Source: a virus. Taken from it: a stretch of 24,982 nucleotides of DNA. The DNA lies in the IMG/VR virus record IMGVR_UViG_3300023199_000261, positions 1 through 24,982 of that record; one strand, written 5' to 3'. This document shows positions 8,262 to 16,027 of the stretch, in pieces. The translations under genes and the position numbers were made by a program. Below the pieces are notes generated by a model that did not search any database, was not told the DNA's origin, and saw only the letters and a list, made by a program, of their open reading frames with translations. Within the stretch, counting starts at the first letter, position 1. The number at the start of each line of letters is the position of its first letter.

Positions 8262-8528
8262 TTATTCCTTCCACGCGGTCAGCGCGTCTTTTTTTTCCTG
8301 TTCGGTGAATCCGGACAGTCCATCTTTGATTTCCTGTTCCCGGTAATACCGGGCCATTTCGTATTCTGAACTTTCGTCGTTTACCGCTGCTCCGGATACG
8401 GCCAGGGACTTCGGCACGGTGATGCGCTTCCATCGTCCCGGAAGCGGACACTGATCTCGCATGTCGACCGGCCGCATGGCGCAGTCACGTTTTCCAGTGT
8501 CCAGATTTTCGTATTCGTAGAACGGCAT
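8262..8528 (-). CDS. FmdB-like small protein lacking zinc-ribbon cysteines
   Basis: 88 residues. The start MPFYEYENLDTGKRDCAMRP with the later DQCPLPGRWKRI is reminiscent of FmdB-type zinc ribbons (MPxYEYxC..C..), including phage versions, but the CxxC pairs are missing; only two single cysteines remain. The C-terminal half is charged and helical (SSEYEMARYYREQEIKDGLSG). The family link is weak and function unknown. It ends 3 bases before the M15-like gene. Confidence 0.45.
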   Translation of the reverse strand: MPFYEYENLDTGKRDCAMRPVDMRDQCPLPGRWKRITVPKSLAVSGAAVNDESSEYEMARYYREQEIKDGLSGFTEQEKKDALTAWKE

Positions 8529-8533
8529 CGGGT

Positions 8534-8830
8534 TTACTCGTCTTCGTTGTCTTCCATGCCGTCAGCCTTCCGGGCCGCGTCCATGATTTCTTCTTTTTCT
8601 TTGCTCTTGGTTTCCTCGGCGGACTCACTTTTGATCGTCCGGTAGGAATCGACCATGCGGACTTCAACCGTGGCGTTGTCACCGTCGACTGACGTGATAA
8701 TTCCCTTGGCGTGGAATTCCACCGGATCACCGGCTTCGGGCTCGATCATCTTGGGCTTGTCGTCCGGGCCTTCGGTCTGCCAGTCACGGGTCGCCAGGGC
8801 TTTTTTTTCAATCTTAAAAGTGTTCTCCAT
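8534..8830 (-). CDS. Small acidic hypothetical virion-region protein
   Basis: 98 residues, the first gene after the capsid hairpin, with AAGGA just upstream of the ATG. The middle looks like a small beta-barrel (AGDPVEFHAKGIITSVDGDNATVEVRM). The C-terminus is highly charged (KSKEKEEIMDAARKADGMEDNEDE). Position and beta content would suit a head decoration or accessory protein, but I recognise no family. Confidence 0.6.
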   Translation of the reverse strand: MENTFKIEKKALATRDWQTEGPDDKPKMIEPEAGDPVEFHAKGIITSVDGDNATVEVRMVDSYRTIKSESAEETKSKEKEEIMDAARKADGMEDNEDE

Positions 8831-8853
8831 TTTTCCTTTCTTTTCCGGCCTGT

Positions 8854-8884
8854 GACCGGGGGAGCTTTCTAAACTCCCCCGGTC
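8854..8884 (-). terminator. Strong hairpin after the major capsid gene
   Basis: GACCGGGGGAG (8854-8864) and CTCCCCCGGTC (8874-8884) are perfect 11-bp inverted arms with a 9-base loop. The minus-strand sequence after it (ACAGGCCGGAAAAG) is not T-rich, so it is not a textbook intrinsic terminator. In phages such hairpins after the capsid gene often limit downstream transcription or protect the capsid mRNA 3' end. Confidence 0.6.
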
Positions 8885-8906
8885 GGTTGCCGGGCCTATC
8901 TCCCGT

Positions 8907-9887
8907 TTAGGAGAAGGTGGTGCGGTGACGCATGGTCACTGCAAATTTCTGGTTAAGCAGCTTTGCGGCCCAGTAGAGCTTGTATCCAAGCTGTGTCTTC
9001 TGGTTGAGCGGGTCGGATTTATCCGGCTGCATGTTCACGATCACCTGCGGCTTCCAGGGGCTGCTGGTTCCGGCCAGCTTCGGCACACCAAAGGCGCACT
9101 TACCAAGGAAGATGGTGGTGAAGATGTTACCGGAGGCCACGTAGGTTCCCTCGGCGGCGGCAGAGCTTTCGATGTAGGGGTTAGTCGCTTCCACAAACCG
9201 GACCGATTTCCAGCGGCCAAGCTCGCCTTTGAAGATCTGATCCGGCACGGTATACTTACCGACGTCTTTCCAGTCAGTGTCTTCCATGAAGTCGTAGCTT
9301 CCCTGCGGCGGAATGATCGCCACATAGTCGCCACCAAATCGCGGTGCGCGGTTGATCTTCAGTTGAGTGGCGGCCTTGGCCACGTCCTTGCCGATCAGGG
9401 CTCCGGCGGAGTTGGTCGCTCCGGCCAGGGAGGCAAAGTCAGCCAAACCTTGAGCATAACGCTTCTGGCCGGCGGCGCTGACATTACCAACGATTTCGTC
9501 ACGGGCCACAGAATCCGCTTTAAGGGCGGCTTCCTCTCCCATGGTGCCGATCGTATCCTGGATCAGGTTGTAGAGGGCCACCATTCCGGCCACATCGCTC
9601 TGCTCATAAACGTCGCCGTATTGAGCCAGCGCTACACTGACATACTCATAACCCATCTCGTGGATGGTCAGAGCACTTGGATCGCCCTCGGTTAAGTTTT
9701 GAACGTTTTCCTGATTCGCCTCGCGTTTGCGGGCGAACTGGATTTCCTTGGTGCCTGCATTTTTGGGCAGGTCTTTTTGCATTGCATACTCATTGAGTCG
9801 CAATTCCTGGACCGCATGTTCCAGCAGGTCTTTTTCGAAGTGTTTTCGAAGCTGGTTCGTGAGGTCCGAAGTGGTTAATTGTGCCAT
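8907..9887 (-). CDS. Major capsid protein, N4-gp56 family
   Basis: 326 residues with AAGGAG 5 bases before the ATG, the strongest ribosome site seen here, as expected for the most abundant virion protein. Characteristic family segments are KNAGTKEIQFARKREANQEN, then NLTEGDPSALTIHEMGYEYVSVALAQYGDVYEQSD, GGDYVAIIPPQGSYDFMEDTDWK and GRWKSVRFVEATN. The family has the HK97 fold and builds the icosahedral shell. A strong hairpin follows the stop. Confidence 0.88.
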   Translation of the reverse strand: MAQLTTSDLTNQLRKHFEKDLLEHAVQELRLNEYAMQKDLPKNAGTKEIQFARKREANQENVQNLTEGDPSALTIHEMGYEYVSVALAQYGDVYEQSDVAGMVALYNLIQDTIGTMGEEAALKADSVARDEIVGNVSAAGQKRYAQGLADFASLAGATNSAGALIGKDVAKAATQLKINRAPRFGGDYVAIIPPQGSYDFMEDTDWKDVGKYTVPDQIFKGELGRWKSVRFVEATNPYIESSAAAEGTYVASGNIFTTIFLGKCAFGVPKLAGTSSPWKPQVIVNMQPDKSDPLNQKTQLGYKLYWAAKLLNQKFAVTMRHRTTFS

Positions 9888-9914
9888 TATTTCTCCTTTT
9901 TACGAAGAACGGTT

Positions 9915-10955
9915 TCAGGAGGTTCCTACCCTCTGCTGGTCATACTCCGCAAGTTGGTTCAGTATGGCTGAACCTTCCTCTTTATGCGTCGGGGCCGACG
10001 GCGGCGGACTGCCTCCGTCTTCCGGGCTTGGAGTTTCCGGCAGAGCCAGTTGATTCCGTAACCGTTCAATTTCTTTATCCTTTTCCGCAATCTGTCCCTC
10101 CAGCTCCGGGACGCGCTCGGCCATGGTAAAGGCCTTACCCACCCATGCCGCTTTCCGGATACCGTCTGGTATCTGGCGCAACATCGGTTCTTCTTTGAGG
10201 ACTTTCTGGACGTTCTGTCCCAATGGGGACTGAGGATCGTTCATGTCGGCGTATTCAGGGCTGGCCAGCACGGCTTGCAGGTTTTTATCCCACTCTGCCT
10301 GGAACTGCTGTTGCTGCTGCTGATCTTCCTGTTGCTCGGCTTGCCGGGCTTCGTCGGCCAGTTGTCGGGCCGCATTGGCCTTCTCATACTCGCCCTCTGC
10401 CTCGTAGACCTTGGCGGCTTCCAGATATTCTTTGGATCCCAGCTTTTCAGACCGGCGGGTGGGTGCGCGCTGATCGCGCTCACCTTCCTGCCGGGGGCCT
10501 TCCTGCTGGAGTTTCTTGATCTGTTCTTCGCGCTCGGCCAGTTGGCGTTCCCGTTCCTCAAGTTCTGCTTTACGCTGATTGACGCTTTTCCACGTCTTAT
10601 CCAGCCGTTCGGCATCCTTTTTGGCCCGGGTGTAAGGACTGGCATCCGGATCATCCTCATCCTCACCTTGCTCCTTAACTTCACCTTCGGGCTTTTTACC
10701 TGCTTCATCAGCCGGTTTTTCCGGGCTCGTCTCGGAACTGGAGGTTTTTTCTTGCGGGGTTTTACCGTCAGCTTCATCAGCCTTCGGCCCTTCGTTTTCT
10801 GGCGACTTAGAAGGCTCTGCGGGCTGCTTTGCGGCAGGCGCGGATTCTTCGGGCAGCGTGATTTCTTCTCCCGCATCATAACGTTCTAACGCGTTGTAAA
10901 CGTCCTGATCGGTTAAGGGTCCACTCTGTTTTTCGGTCGCTGTTGGGGTTTCCAT
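9915..10955 (-). CDS. Scaffold-like capsid assembly protein
   Basis: 346 residues, very rich in Glu, Lys, Gln, Pro and Ala. The first ~120 residues are low-complexity and acidic/lysine-rich. A long coiled-coil region follows (ELEERERQLAEREEQIKKLQQE and a later QQEDQQQQQQFQAEWDKNLQ segment). Near the C-terminus is another helix (LEGQIAEKDKEIERLRNQL). This composition, directly upstream of the major capsid gene, is typical of scaffolds of short-tailed phages, which template the procapsid and then leave. AGGAG lies 8 bases before the ATG. Confidence 0.75.
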   Translation of the reverse strand: METPTATEKQSGPLTDQDVYNALERYDAGEEITLPEESAPAAKQPAEPSKSPENEGPKADEADGKTPQEKTSSSETSPEKPADEAGKKPEGEVKEQGEDEDDPDASPYTRAKKDAERLDKTWKSVNQRKAELEERERQLAEREEQIKKLQQEGPRQEGERDQRAPTRRSEKLGSKEYLEAAKVYEAEGEYEKANAARQLADEARQAEQQEDQQQQQQFQAEWDKNLQAVLASPEYADMNDPQSPLGQNVQKVLKEEPMLRQIPDGIRKAAWVGKAFTMAERVPELEGQIAEKDKEIERLRNQLALPETPSPEDGGSPPPSAPTHKEEGSAILNQLAEYDQQRVGTS

Positions 10956-10966
10956 GTTTGGATCTC

Positions 10967-11362
10967 CTATGGCTGATATCTGGATTCAAGGTCGTCTAAC
11001 TCAGCCGGGTCAGTTACCTTGGTCGTTTCACTGTCAGTCGGGACAGCTCCGGTTAATTCGCCGCTGATCGCCGCGGCGCGCGAAATTTCTAAAAGGTCAC
11101 ACCCCATCGCCTTGTATCCCATGGCGAAGCCGGCTGCATGCTCGGTGTTACCGTGCTGCTGCACCGCCCACGCGTTGGTGTCGGCTACGCGCTGCTCTAT
11201 TGTCAGAATCAAAAGTTTTCCGGCCCGCTTACGGAAGAATGTTCGCAGTTCACCTTCGTCTTCCTCCGTCCAATGCACCTTCTGAAAGACCGGACTCCAT
11301 CCGGTCAGTCGCCAGAGCCAGCGAAGAAAACGGATCGTATGCTGTAACTTTGACCAACTCAT
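10967..11362 (-). CDS. Hypothetical protein between portal and scaffold
   Basis: 131 residues with a strong AGGAGG 6 bases before the ATG and a 4-base overlap with the portal stop. The N-terminus is Trp/Arg-rich (RFLRWLWRLTGW). The middle is helical (WAVQQHGNTEHAAGFAMGYKAMGCDLLEISR) and the C-terminus acidic. I do not recognise it. The position suggests a virion or assembly role. Confidence 0.6.
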   Translation of the reverse strand: MSWSKLQHTIRFLRWLWRLTGWSPVFQKVHWTEEDEGELRTFFRKRAGKLLILTIEQRVADTNAWAVQQHGNTEHAAGFAMGYKAMGCDLLEISRAAAISGELTGAVPTDSETTKVTDPAELDDLESRYQP

Positions 11363-13227
11363 ACGGCCTCCTGTGGTTGCTGTTGATGCTGGCCTTGAGC
11401 TTGTGCCTGTAACGCTTCGTTGACCTGCGCGGATAGTTCCTTAATGCCTGGACCGATCTGGGCTTCAATTTCGTCGTGATCGTCCTTGTTCTCTTCCTTG
11501 AGTGCCGTCATGTGCCCTTGCAAATGGGTCAGGATTCTCACCATGGATTCCAATCCGGGCTGGGATTGCTGAGCCATGGCTTTTTCAATCCACCCCCAGA
11601 GCACTTCGATGTGTGCACGGTGCATGTCGCTGGGTTCCACTTGAACCGGATACCCCATCAGAAGCGGTCCCAGCTCCATTGCCTGGTGTTCAGATTCACT
11701 GGCGGCGCGGGAATCGGCCCGCCGAAACAACCGCTTGGCCTGTTGTGGTGCGATCGCTTCCTGGAAGAACTGTGTCAACTCTGCCTGGTCGGTGTAGGCA
11801 TTGCCTTTCAGCGTTTCAAACAAAATGCCGGCCACTGCGGCTTTGAATTCCTGATTAGCCATTTCAAAACTGCCATTCGGAACGATCAGGTATTCCGCGT
11901 GGAACGCTTCCTTATCCATTTCCTTGATCTCTTTGTGGTAAAAGTACGGACCTGCTTTATCGAATTCGCAGAGAAGCTTGTAGGCTTGCTCGTAGAGTTC
12001 TTTGAGCGCGATTGAAAGGGTTTTGCCCCGCAGTGAGGAGACTCCATCGCCCTGAGAAATGACCTGCTGCAATTCGAACTTCGTCCGGCGGTCGGAGGTG
12101 TTAATTGGCTGGCCAGACAGATAGTCGGGGCTTCCGATCATGGACTCGGCCACCAGTCGGGTCTGGTTCATCTCGACGTCATAGCTGATCGGCGGCTGGC
12201 CGTGCTCGACTCGCCGCAATCCACCGTCCACGATCTGACCTGGCAGTGCCCGGAATTTTCCCGTGGATCCAGAGGGTCGGTCAGTCGTATACATCGGGCG
12301 ATTATAATACGTCATGGCGTCTATTTTTTCGTTCCATGACTTGGTAATTGCAGACTGAAATGGAGCCAGGCGGAATACCATTCCACGCGGCGAGTAAAAA
12401 TCTTCCTCGATAATTTCAAGCGGGAATTCAACGATGGGTAACAGGCCATGTTTGTATGGGTGTCCCTGCCGGTGGAGAACGTCCTTGGGCTTGGCTGGAC
12501 AGACATACTCGATCGTCCACTTGTCTCCTGTCCGCTTCCAGCATTCCCAGACGATTACCCGGCCTTTATTCGAGTGAGTAATTCCAGCCCGGCGGTAAAG
12601 CTCATCCTCTTTATGTTTGCCGGGATTCCCGTCTTCATCTAGGTGGCCGGTGTATTGAGCGATCGTTTCCTCGCTTACCTTGCCCATCCATCGTGGGTCA
12701 TTGAGAAAGTCATCCTTCTGGAAGTGCTGGACATGGACACACCAGGGAGCCCTGGAAATTTCCTTGGTCCCTTGTGGAACAATCAGGTAGACCGGATCGA
12801 TAGTATCAAATGCCAGTTGCTTCTGGTCTTTGTCCCATCGAACCTTGAGGTAGCTTTTTCCCAACTCGCACATCTGATCGATTAAGATCAGGGCTCGTTT
12901 ACGGAGATTGCTGCAATAACGTAGTTTGTAGTCGAACCACTCGGCGGCGGTGGCCGCTTTTTCTTCGCGGTCCTTCCGCCATGATGTGAAGCTGGCCAGC
13001 TTGTTTGGCGCGAAAATCTGGTCGTATAGATACGGCTTTTGCTTCTCTATTACCGTGTCCGCAAGAGGATAGTGCATATCGGCTGCATTCGGAAATGGCT
13101 TATTAGCTCGGGGCAAACCCGTCCGGCGCATCTTAGCCAGAGTAGCCTGCCTGACCTCCCAGCTTTTACGAAGACGCAGTGCCTCCATCGCGCTGTCGTA
13201 AACCTGACTTTTGGTTTGCCCGTCCAT
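11359..13227 (-). CDS. Portal protein (head-tail connector)
   Basis: 622 residues. Position in the operon (after terminase, before scaffold and capsid), size and content all fit a podovirus portal. The N-terminal part reads RANKPFPNAADMHYPLADTVIEKQKPYLYDQIF, then KSYLKVRWD, FDTIDPVYLIVP, YSPRGMVFRLAPFQSAITKSWNEKIDAM and SPDYLSGQPINTSDRRTKFELQQV, as in the collar/portal families of N4-gp56-capsid phages. The C-terminus is Gln-rich and helical. It forms the ring through which DNA enters and leaves. It starts 2 bases after the o-spanin stop and ends in an ATGA overlap with the next gene. Confidence 0.8.
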   Translation of the reverse strand: MDGQTKSQVYDSAMEALRLRKSWEVRQATLAKMRRTGLPRANKPFPNAADMHYPLADTVIEKQKPYLYDQIFAPNKLASFTSWRKDREEKAATAAEWFDYKLRYCSNLRKRALILIDQMCELGKSYLKVRWDKDQKQLAFDTIDPVYLIVPQGTKEISRAPWCVHVQHFQKDDFLNDPRWMGKVSEETIAQYTGHLDEDGNPGKHKEDELYRRAGITHSNKGRVIVWECWKRTGDKWTIEYVCPAKPKDVLHRQGHPYKHGLLPIVEFPLEIIEEDFYSPRGMVFRLAPFQSAITKSWNEKIDAMTYYNRPMYTTDRPSGSTGKFRALPGQIVDGGLRRVEHGQPPISYDVEMNQTRLVAESMIGSPDYLSGQPINTSDRRTKFELQQVISQGDGVSSLRGKTLSIALKELYEQAYKLLCEFDKAGPYFYHKEIKEMDKEAFHAEYLIVPNGSFEMANQEFKAAVAGILFETLKGNAYTDQAELTQFFQEAIAPQQAKRLFRRADSRAASESEHQAMELGPLLMGYPVQVEPSDMHRAHIEVLWGWIEKAMAQQSQPGLESMVRILTHLQGHMTALKEENKDDHDEIEAQIGPGIKELSAQVNEALQAQAQGQHQQQPQEAV

Positions 13228-13228
13228 T

Positions 13229-13537
13229 TTAATTACCCAGTCGGCTCCTGTCCTGTTCGTTTCTCAGTGCCTGAATCAGATCCAGATACTGGGCTTCCAG
13301 CTTCCGGTATTCCCTTTCCGAGAACCATATTTCGGCGGTAGACGGCGTATAAATCCCTTTGGTCGTCTGCACCGGCGTCTGAGGGGTCAAGTGCAATAAG
13401 GGCGGCTGAGTAAGCGGAGCGGAGTTTGGCGCGATTCCCGAGTCGGTCACGCACCCGATGAGAACGCTGCAGCCTGTCAGCGTCGCCAGACATGCGAGCT
13501 TCGAGATAGGCCGTTTCCAGTTCGTCTTCCAGTTCAT
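13229..13537 (-). CDS. Putative o-spanin lipoprotein (Rz1-like), nested in the i-spanin gene
   Basis: 102 residues from ATG 13537, read in a different frame inside the i-spanin gene and ending 4 bases after it. It has a lipoprotein signal: basic KRPISK, a hydrophobic stretch and a lipobox LTGC (Cys23), with a second possible LIGC (Cys29). A proline-rich segment follows (PLTQPPLLHLTPQTPVQ), typical of Rz1. The C-terminus is helical (AEIWFSEREYRKLEAQYLDLI). The long open frame preserved with a lipobox in the overlap strongly supports a genuine nested gene. The ribosome site (GGAT, 6 bases upstream) is weak. Confidence 0.75.
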   Translation of the reverse strand: MNWKTNWKRPISKLACLATLTGCSVLIGCVTDSGIAPNSAPLTQPPLLHLTPQTPVQTTKGIYTPSTAEIWFSEREYRKLEAQYLDLIQALRNEQDRSRLGN

Positions 13538-13652
13538 AGATAATCCGTTCGTTTTGTTCCTCAGCTTCAATCACCAACCGCCGCAACTTGATTTCAAGCG
13601 TAAGTCGCCACACCTGTATCAAGCCCGCGACGGCTGTGAAGATTGATCCCAT
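13233..13652 (-). CDS. Putative i-spanin (Rz-like)
   Basis: 139 residues. The N-terminus (MGSIFTAVAGLIQVWRLTLE) can serve as a short membrane anchor. It is followed by a long charged helical region (residues ~20-85, KLRRLVIEAEEQNERIIYELEDELETAY...) typical of the periplasmic coiled coil of Rz-type proteins. The C-terminus is less typical because it is constrained by the overlapping o-spanin gene in another frame. The ATG follows the holin stop with no gap. Role: with the lipoprotein partner it fuses inner and outer membranes in the last step of lysis. Confidence 0.65.
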   Translation of the reverse strand: MGSIFTAVAGLIQVWRLTLEIKLRRLVIEAEEQNERIIYELEDELETAYLEARMSGDADRLQRSHRVRDRLGNRAKLRSAYSAALIALDPSDAGADDQRDLYAVYRRNMVLGKGIPEAGSPVSGSDSGTEKRTGQEPTG

Positions 13653-13826
13653 TTAGTTGCTTTTCTTTTCGGGCGCGAAAACGCTCCAGAGCGTTCCGAT
13701 GATCATAGAAAGCGCACCGGTCAGTTCTAGCATGGCCCCTTCATCAATCCATCCCTTAGCCACGGCAAAGCCCCCGGCAAAGGTGAGAATGTGGCGGGCT
13801 ACACCGCTAATTTTTGCTGCTGTCAT
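13653..13826 (-). CDS. Putative holin, 57 residues
   Basis: A short gene with AGGAG 7 bases before ATG 13826. The protein begins MTAAKISGVARHILTFAGG and has two hydrophobic stretches (HILTFAGGFAVAKGW and ALSMIIGTLWSVFA) joined by an acidic turn, ending in a basic EKKSN tail. This layout matches small class II-type phage holins that carry a GG.AVAKG..DE....LTGA pattern. It would permeabilise the inner membrane and release the distant M15 endolysin. The TAA is followed directly by the i-spanin ATG, which completes a lysis cassette. Confidence 0.75.
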   Translation of the reverse strand: MTAAKISGVARHILTFAGGFAVAKGWIDEGAMLELTGALSMIIGTLWSVFAPEKKSN

Positions 13827-13855
13827 AATATCTCCTGTTTTATTTCCTGTTCCTT

Positions 13856-13930
13856 TTGCGGGGACGGGATTCGAACCCGTGACCTCCTGGTAATGAGCCA
13901 GGCGCGCTAACCAGCCTGCGCCACCCCACG
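13856..13930 (-). tRNA. tRNA with anticodon CAU, initiator-like (C1-A72)
   Basis: A full cloverleaf can be drawn. Acceptor: positions 2-7 pair with 66-71 (one T-G pair), while position 1 is C facing A at 72. D stem is GCGC/GCGC with a GG-containing loop. Anticodon stem is CCTGG/CCAGG with loop CTCATTA, giving CAU. The variable loop is AGGTC. T stem is ACGGG/CCCGT with loop TTCGAAT. CCA is not encoded. The unpaired C1-A72 is the hallmark of bacterial initiator tRNA. However, only two of the three anticodon-stem G-C pairs are present, and pair 11-24 is C-G, the elongator type. So it is initiator-like but mixed. It lies in the late operon just upstream of the holin. Confidence 0.9.
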
Positions 13931-13944
13931 GTTATAATTACCGT

Positions 13945-15372
13945 TCAGCCGGTAAAGCATCCCGGTAAAGCTTCCTGCGATTGCGCCACTTCCATGGCCT
14001 CTCTTAAATCGGTGACGACGCTGCTTTTCACTCCCGCGTGGCCTACGACAAGCTGTCGCTTGCAGGCGATGGCTCCCACCACTGCATCTCCACGGTCCGG
14101 AGATTTACCCTTCATTTCCTTTTTGGGCTCAAGTTGAAGACGTCCATCCTCCCGCTCTTTTTTGCGTCGCTCGCATAGCTGCTTTTTCAAAAGGGAGTCC
14201 TCGGGCAAAATGATTGTGCATTCCTCAATGCGTCTCCGAGCCTTCCACCACATTTCGGCTCCCCGGTTAAAGTAATGAGGATCGTCCGGCTTATCGTTGT
14301 TTTCGACAGGAATGATATTCCAGCCCAGCTGACGAAGTGCGTAGATGTAGCCGTAACCCATACCGCTGGCGTCTCCGTAGATCATGCCCTCACGGGCCAG
14401 TCCATTGGCTTTGTAGAGTCGAACAAACCGAGCCGTCACCGCATCCTTGTTGCCGTCGAGTTGGCGCCATGCGTCCGGTATTTTGACCCGGTTGCCTTCG
14501 CGGATTGCCAGCACGTTTTCGTCTGAGGATTCGGCAAAGTCGCAGAAGGCAACCACTTCCCCCGGTTGCCAGGTCGGGGCCATCCGATAGCAGTTCTCGA
14601 TCAGCCCGTAGGGAATGACCGTGCCGTCATCGATATCCAGCCCAAACTTTCCGAGGATCATCGACCGAAAAATGTCGCTGTCCTCGCCATACTTCCGCCG
14701 CATCTTTTCCACGCGTTCCGGCGTGATATGGGGACAGTCTTCCAGCGTCACTTCATAGACTTTGTAGGAGCCATCCTTTGAGCGGATAGCCTCCGCAAAC
14801 TGTCCGATCCGTCCGCCCGGAGAAGAGACCAGCAACAGCATGGTCGGATTGCATCGGTCGATGGCTTCAAAAATATCGTCGCGGATCGATTTAGCCTCAT
14901 CGACGATGATCAGGAGCGGCTTTCCGGGATAGGCGTGATATCCCTCAAACCGTCCGCCCTGGTCCGTCGCACGTCCGATGATCGTGCTGCCCTCGGGACT
15001 GCGGATGTCCTTGTCGTTAAACACCCATCCCGGATACCGCGATTGATGTTCGTGCAGGGCAGGCATCACCTGATCTTTGAGCTGCGGTGTCGTTGCCGAC
15101 GTAATGACCACTGTGGAGCCGGGGAATTTTTCGGCGCACCAGAGCGCCAGTGTGGCAATCAGGATGGAAGTCTTTCCCGATTCGTTCGGAGTAACACAGG
15201 CCACTGGCGGCACATCCTGGGTAATCTGTGCCTCCACATCCCACATCACTCCCGCTTGCCAGTTGTAGATCGATTCTTCGCGTGTCCTACCATTGAAGCC
15301 CAAACGGACAGTGGCATATTCCACGGGGTCCATCCGGGTTACGTCGAATTCGTGATTAATTCCGTAACCCAT
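13945..15372 (-). CDS. terL: Terminase large subunit
   Basis: 475 residues with GGAGG 6 bases before the ATG. The ATPase domain has Walker A TPNESGKTS (61-69) and Walker B LLIIVDEA (153-160), with a coupling motif near LLLVSSPGG. The nuclease domain has acidic residues in FCDFAESSDE (Asp278), IYGDASG (Asp334) and SPDRGDA (Asp426/429), consistent with an RNase H-like fold. It packages and cuts phage DNA at the portal. It follows the small subunit directly and precedes the tRNA by 14 bases. Confidence 0.93.
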   Translation of the reverse strand: MGYGINHEFDVTRMDPVEYATVRLGFNGRTREESIYNWQAGVMWDVEAQITQDVPPVACVTPNESGKTSILIATLALWCAEKFPGSTVVITSATTPQLKDQVMPALHEHQSRYPGWVFNDKDIRSPEGSTIIGRATDQGGRFEGYHAYPGKPLLIIVDEAKSIRDDIFEAIDRCNPTMLLLVSSPGGRIGQFAEAIRSKDGSYKVYEVTLEDCPHITPERVEKMRRKYGEDSDIFRSMILGKFGLDIDDGTVIPYGLIENCYRMAPTWQPGEVVAFCDFAESSDENVLAIREGNRVKIPDAWRQLDGNKDAVTARFVRLYKANGLAREGMIYGDASGMGYGYIYALRQLGWNIIPVENNDKPDDPHYFNRGAEMWWKARRRIEECTIILPEDSLLKKQLCERRKKEREDGRLQLEPKKEMKGKSPDRGDAVVGAIACKRQLVVGHAGVKSSVVTDLREAMEVAQSQEALPGCFTG

Positions 15373-15907
15373 TACCGGCCTCCGCGTTCATTTTGAGGTA
15401 TCCCTGGCGCAGAGAATGTAGCTTGTCGTAATCCTCGGGCTTGACCTCAACCTTGTGATTCACATCGATGTTGCCGGTCAGGTTGAGATTCAACTTGCCG
15501 TGGATGCTGGCCAGTAGCGTCATGTAGTCCTTCGCCAGCTTAGCCGCCTTCCGTCCGGCATCGGTATTTCCGGAAGCCATGGCCAGAGCGTGCCACTTCA
15601 CCGTTGCCTCTTCGATCCGGGCAAGGTTACGCTCCGGTGTCGCACCGGCGCGCTGCATTGCCTGGGCAATCACTGCTGCAATGCTCGGATTTTTACGCAG
15701 TTCAGAGCCACGCGCATTCGGGCTTTTGTAGCCTGCACTGGCGGCGGCATAGGTTTGGTTGCCCGTTTGTATGTAGACAAGGACAAAGGTCTGTTGCTGG
15801 GCGGAAAGAGATTGGAAACCGGCGGGCGCTTTGAAGTGATCGAAGCCCGGTAAAAACCCGCCGGTTTCCGGGGAAGGTGGCGATGATGTAGACTCGTCTG
15901 TCAGCAC
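15356..15907 (-). CDS. terS: Terminase small subunit (Terminase_2-like)
   Basis: 183 residues from GTG 15907; no clear ribosome site is visible and no better start exists nearby. Residues ~34-80 (LSAQQQTFVLVYIQTGNQTYAAASAGYKSPNARGSELRKNPSIAAVI) follow the phage small-terminase helix-turn-helix pattern. The remainder is helical, then a polar Asn-rich segment. It would recognise the packaging site and recruit the large subunit. It overlaps the large-subunit gene by 17 bases. The G-tract array just upstream could be its DNA target, which is inference. Confidence 0.85.
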   Translation of the reverse strand: MLTDESTSSPPSPETGGFLPGFDHFKAPAGFQSLSAQQQTFVLVYIQTGNQTYAAASAGYKSPNARGSELRKNPSIAAVIAQAMQRAGATPERNLARIEEATVKWHALAMASGNTDAGRKAAKLAKDYMTLLASIHGKLNLNLTGNIDVNHKVEVKPEDYDKLHSLRQGYLKMNAEAGNGLRN

Positions 15908-15957
15908 GCCCGCATCTTACACCCGCTTTTTTAAGTTTTTTTCAAACGTCCACTTTT

Positions 15958-15996
15958 GGGGGAGTTACGGGGGAGAAGCGGGGGAGTTACGGGGGA
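15958..15996. repeat. Four G5 tracts at exact 11-bp spacing
   Basis: GGGGGA begins at 15958, 15969, 15980 and 15991, with 5-base tails GTTAC, GAAGC, GTTAC and CTTAA. A 17-bp unit GGGGGAGTTACGGGGGA is repeated exactly at 15958-15974 and 15980-15996. The plus strand can in principle fold into a four-tract G-quadruplex with 6-base loops. The array lies 50 bases upstream of the small terminase start. In the minus-strand transcript it reads as C-runs. Confidence 0.8.
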
Positions 15997-16027
15997 CTTA
16001 ATTTATTGACGGTCATTTTGAGGTTCC

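Noticed and set aside
8260-8451. Extended N-terminus of the M15-like protein
   Set aside because: The extra 64 codons lie over the FmdB-like gene and are very Arg-rich out-of-frame sequence; ATG 8259 has a good ribosome site.
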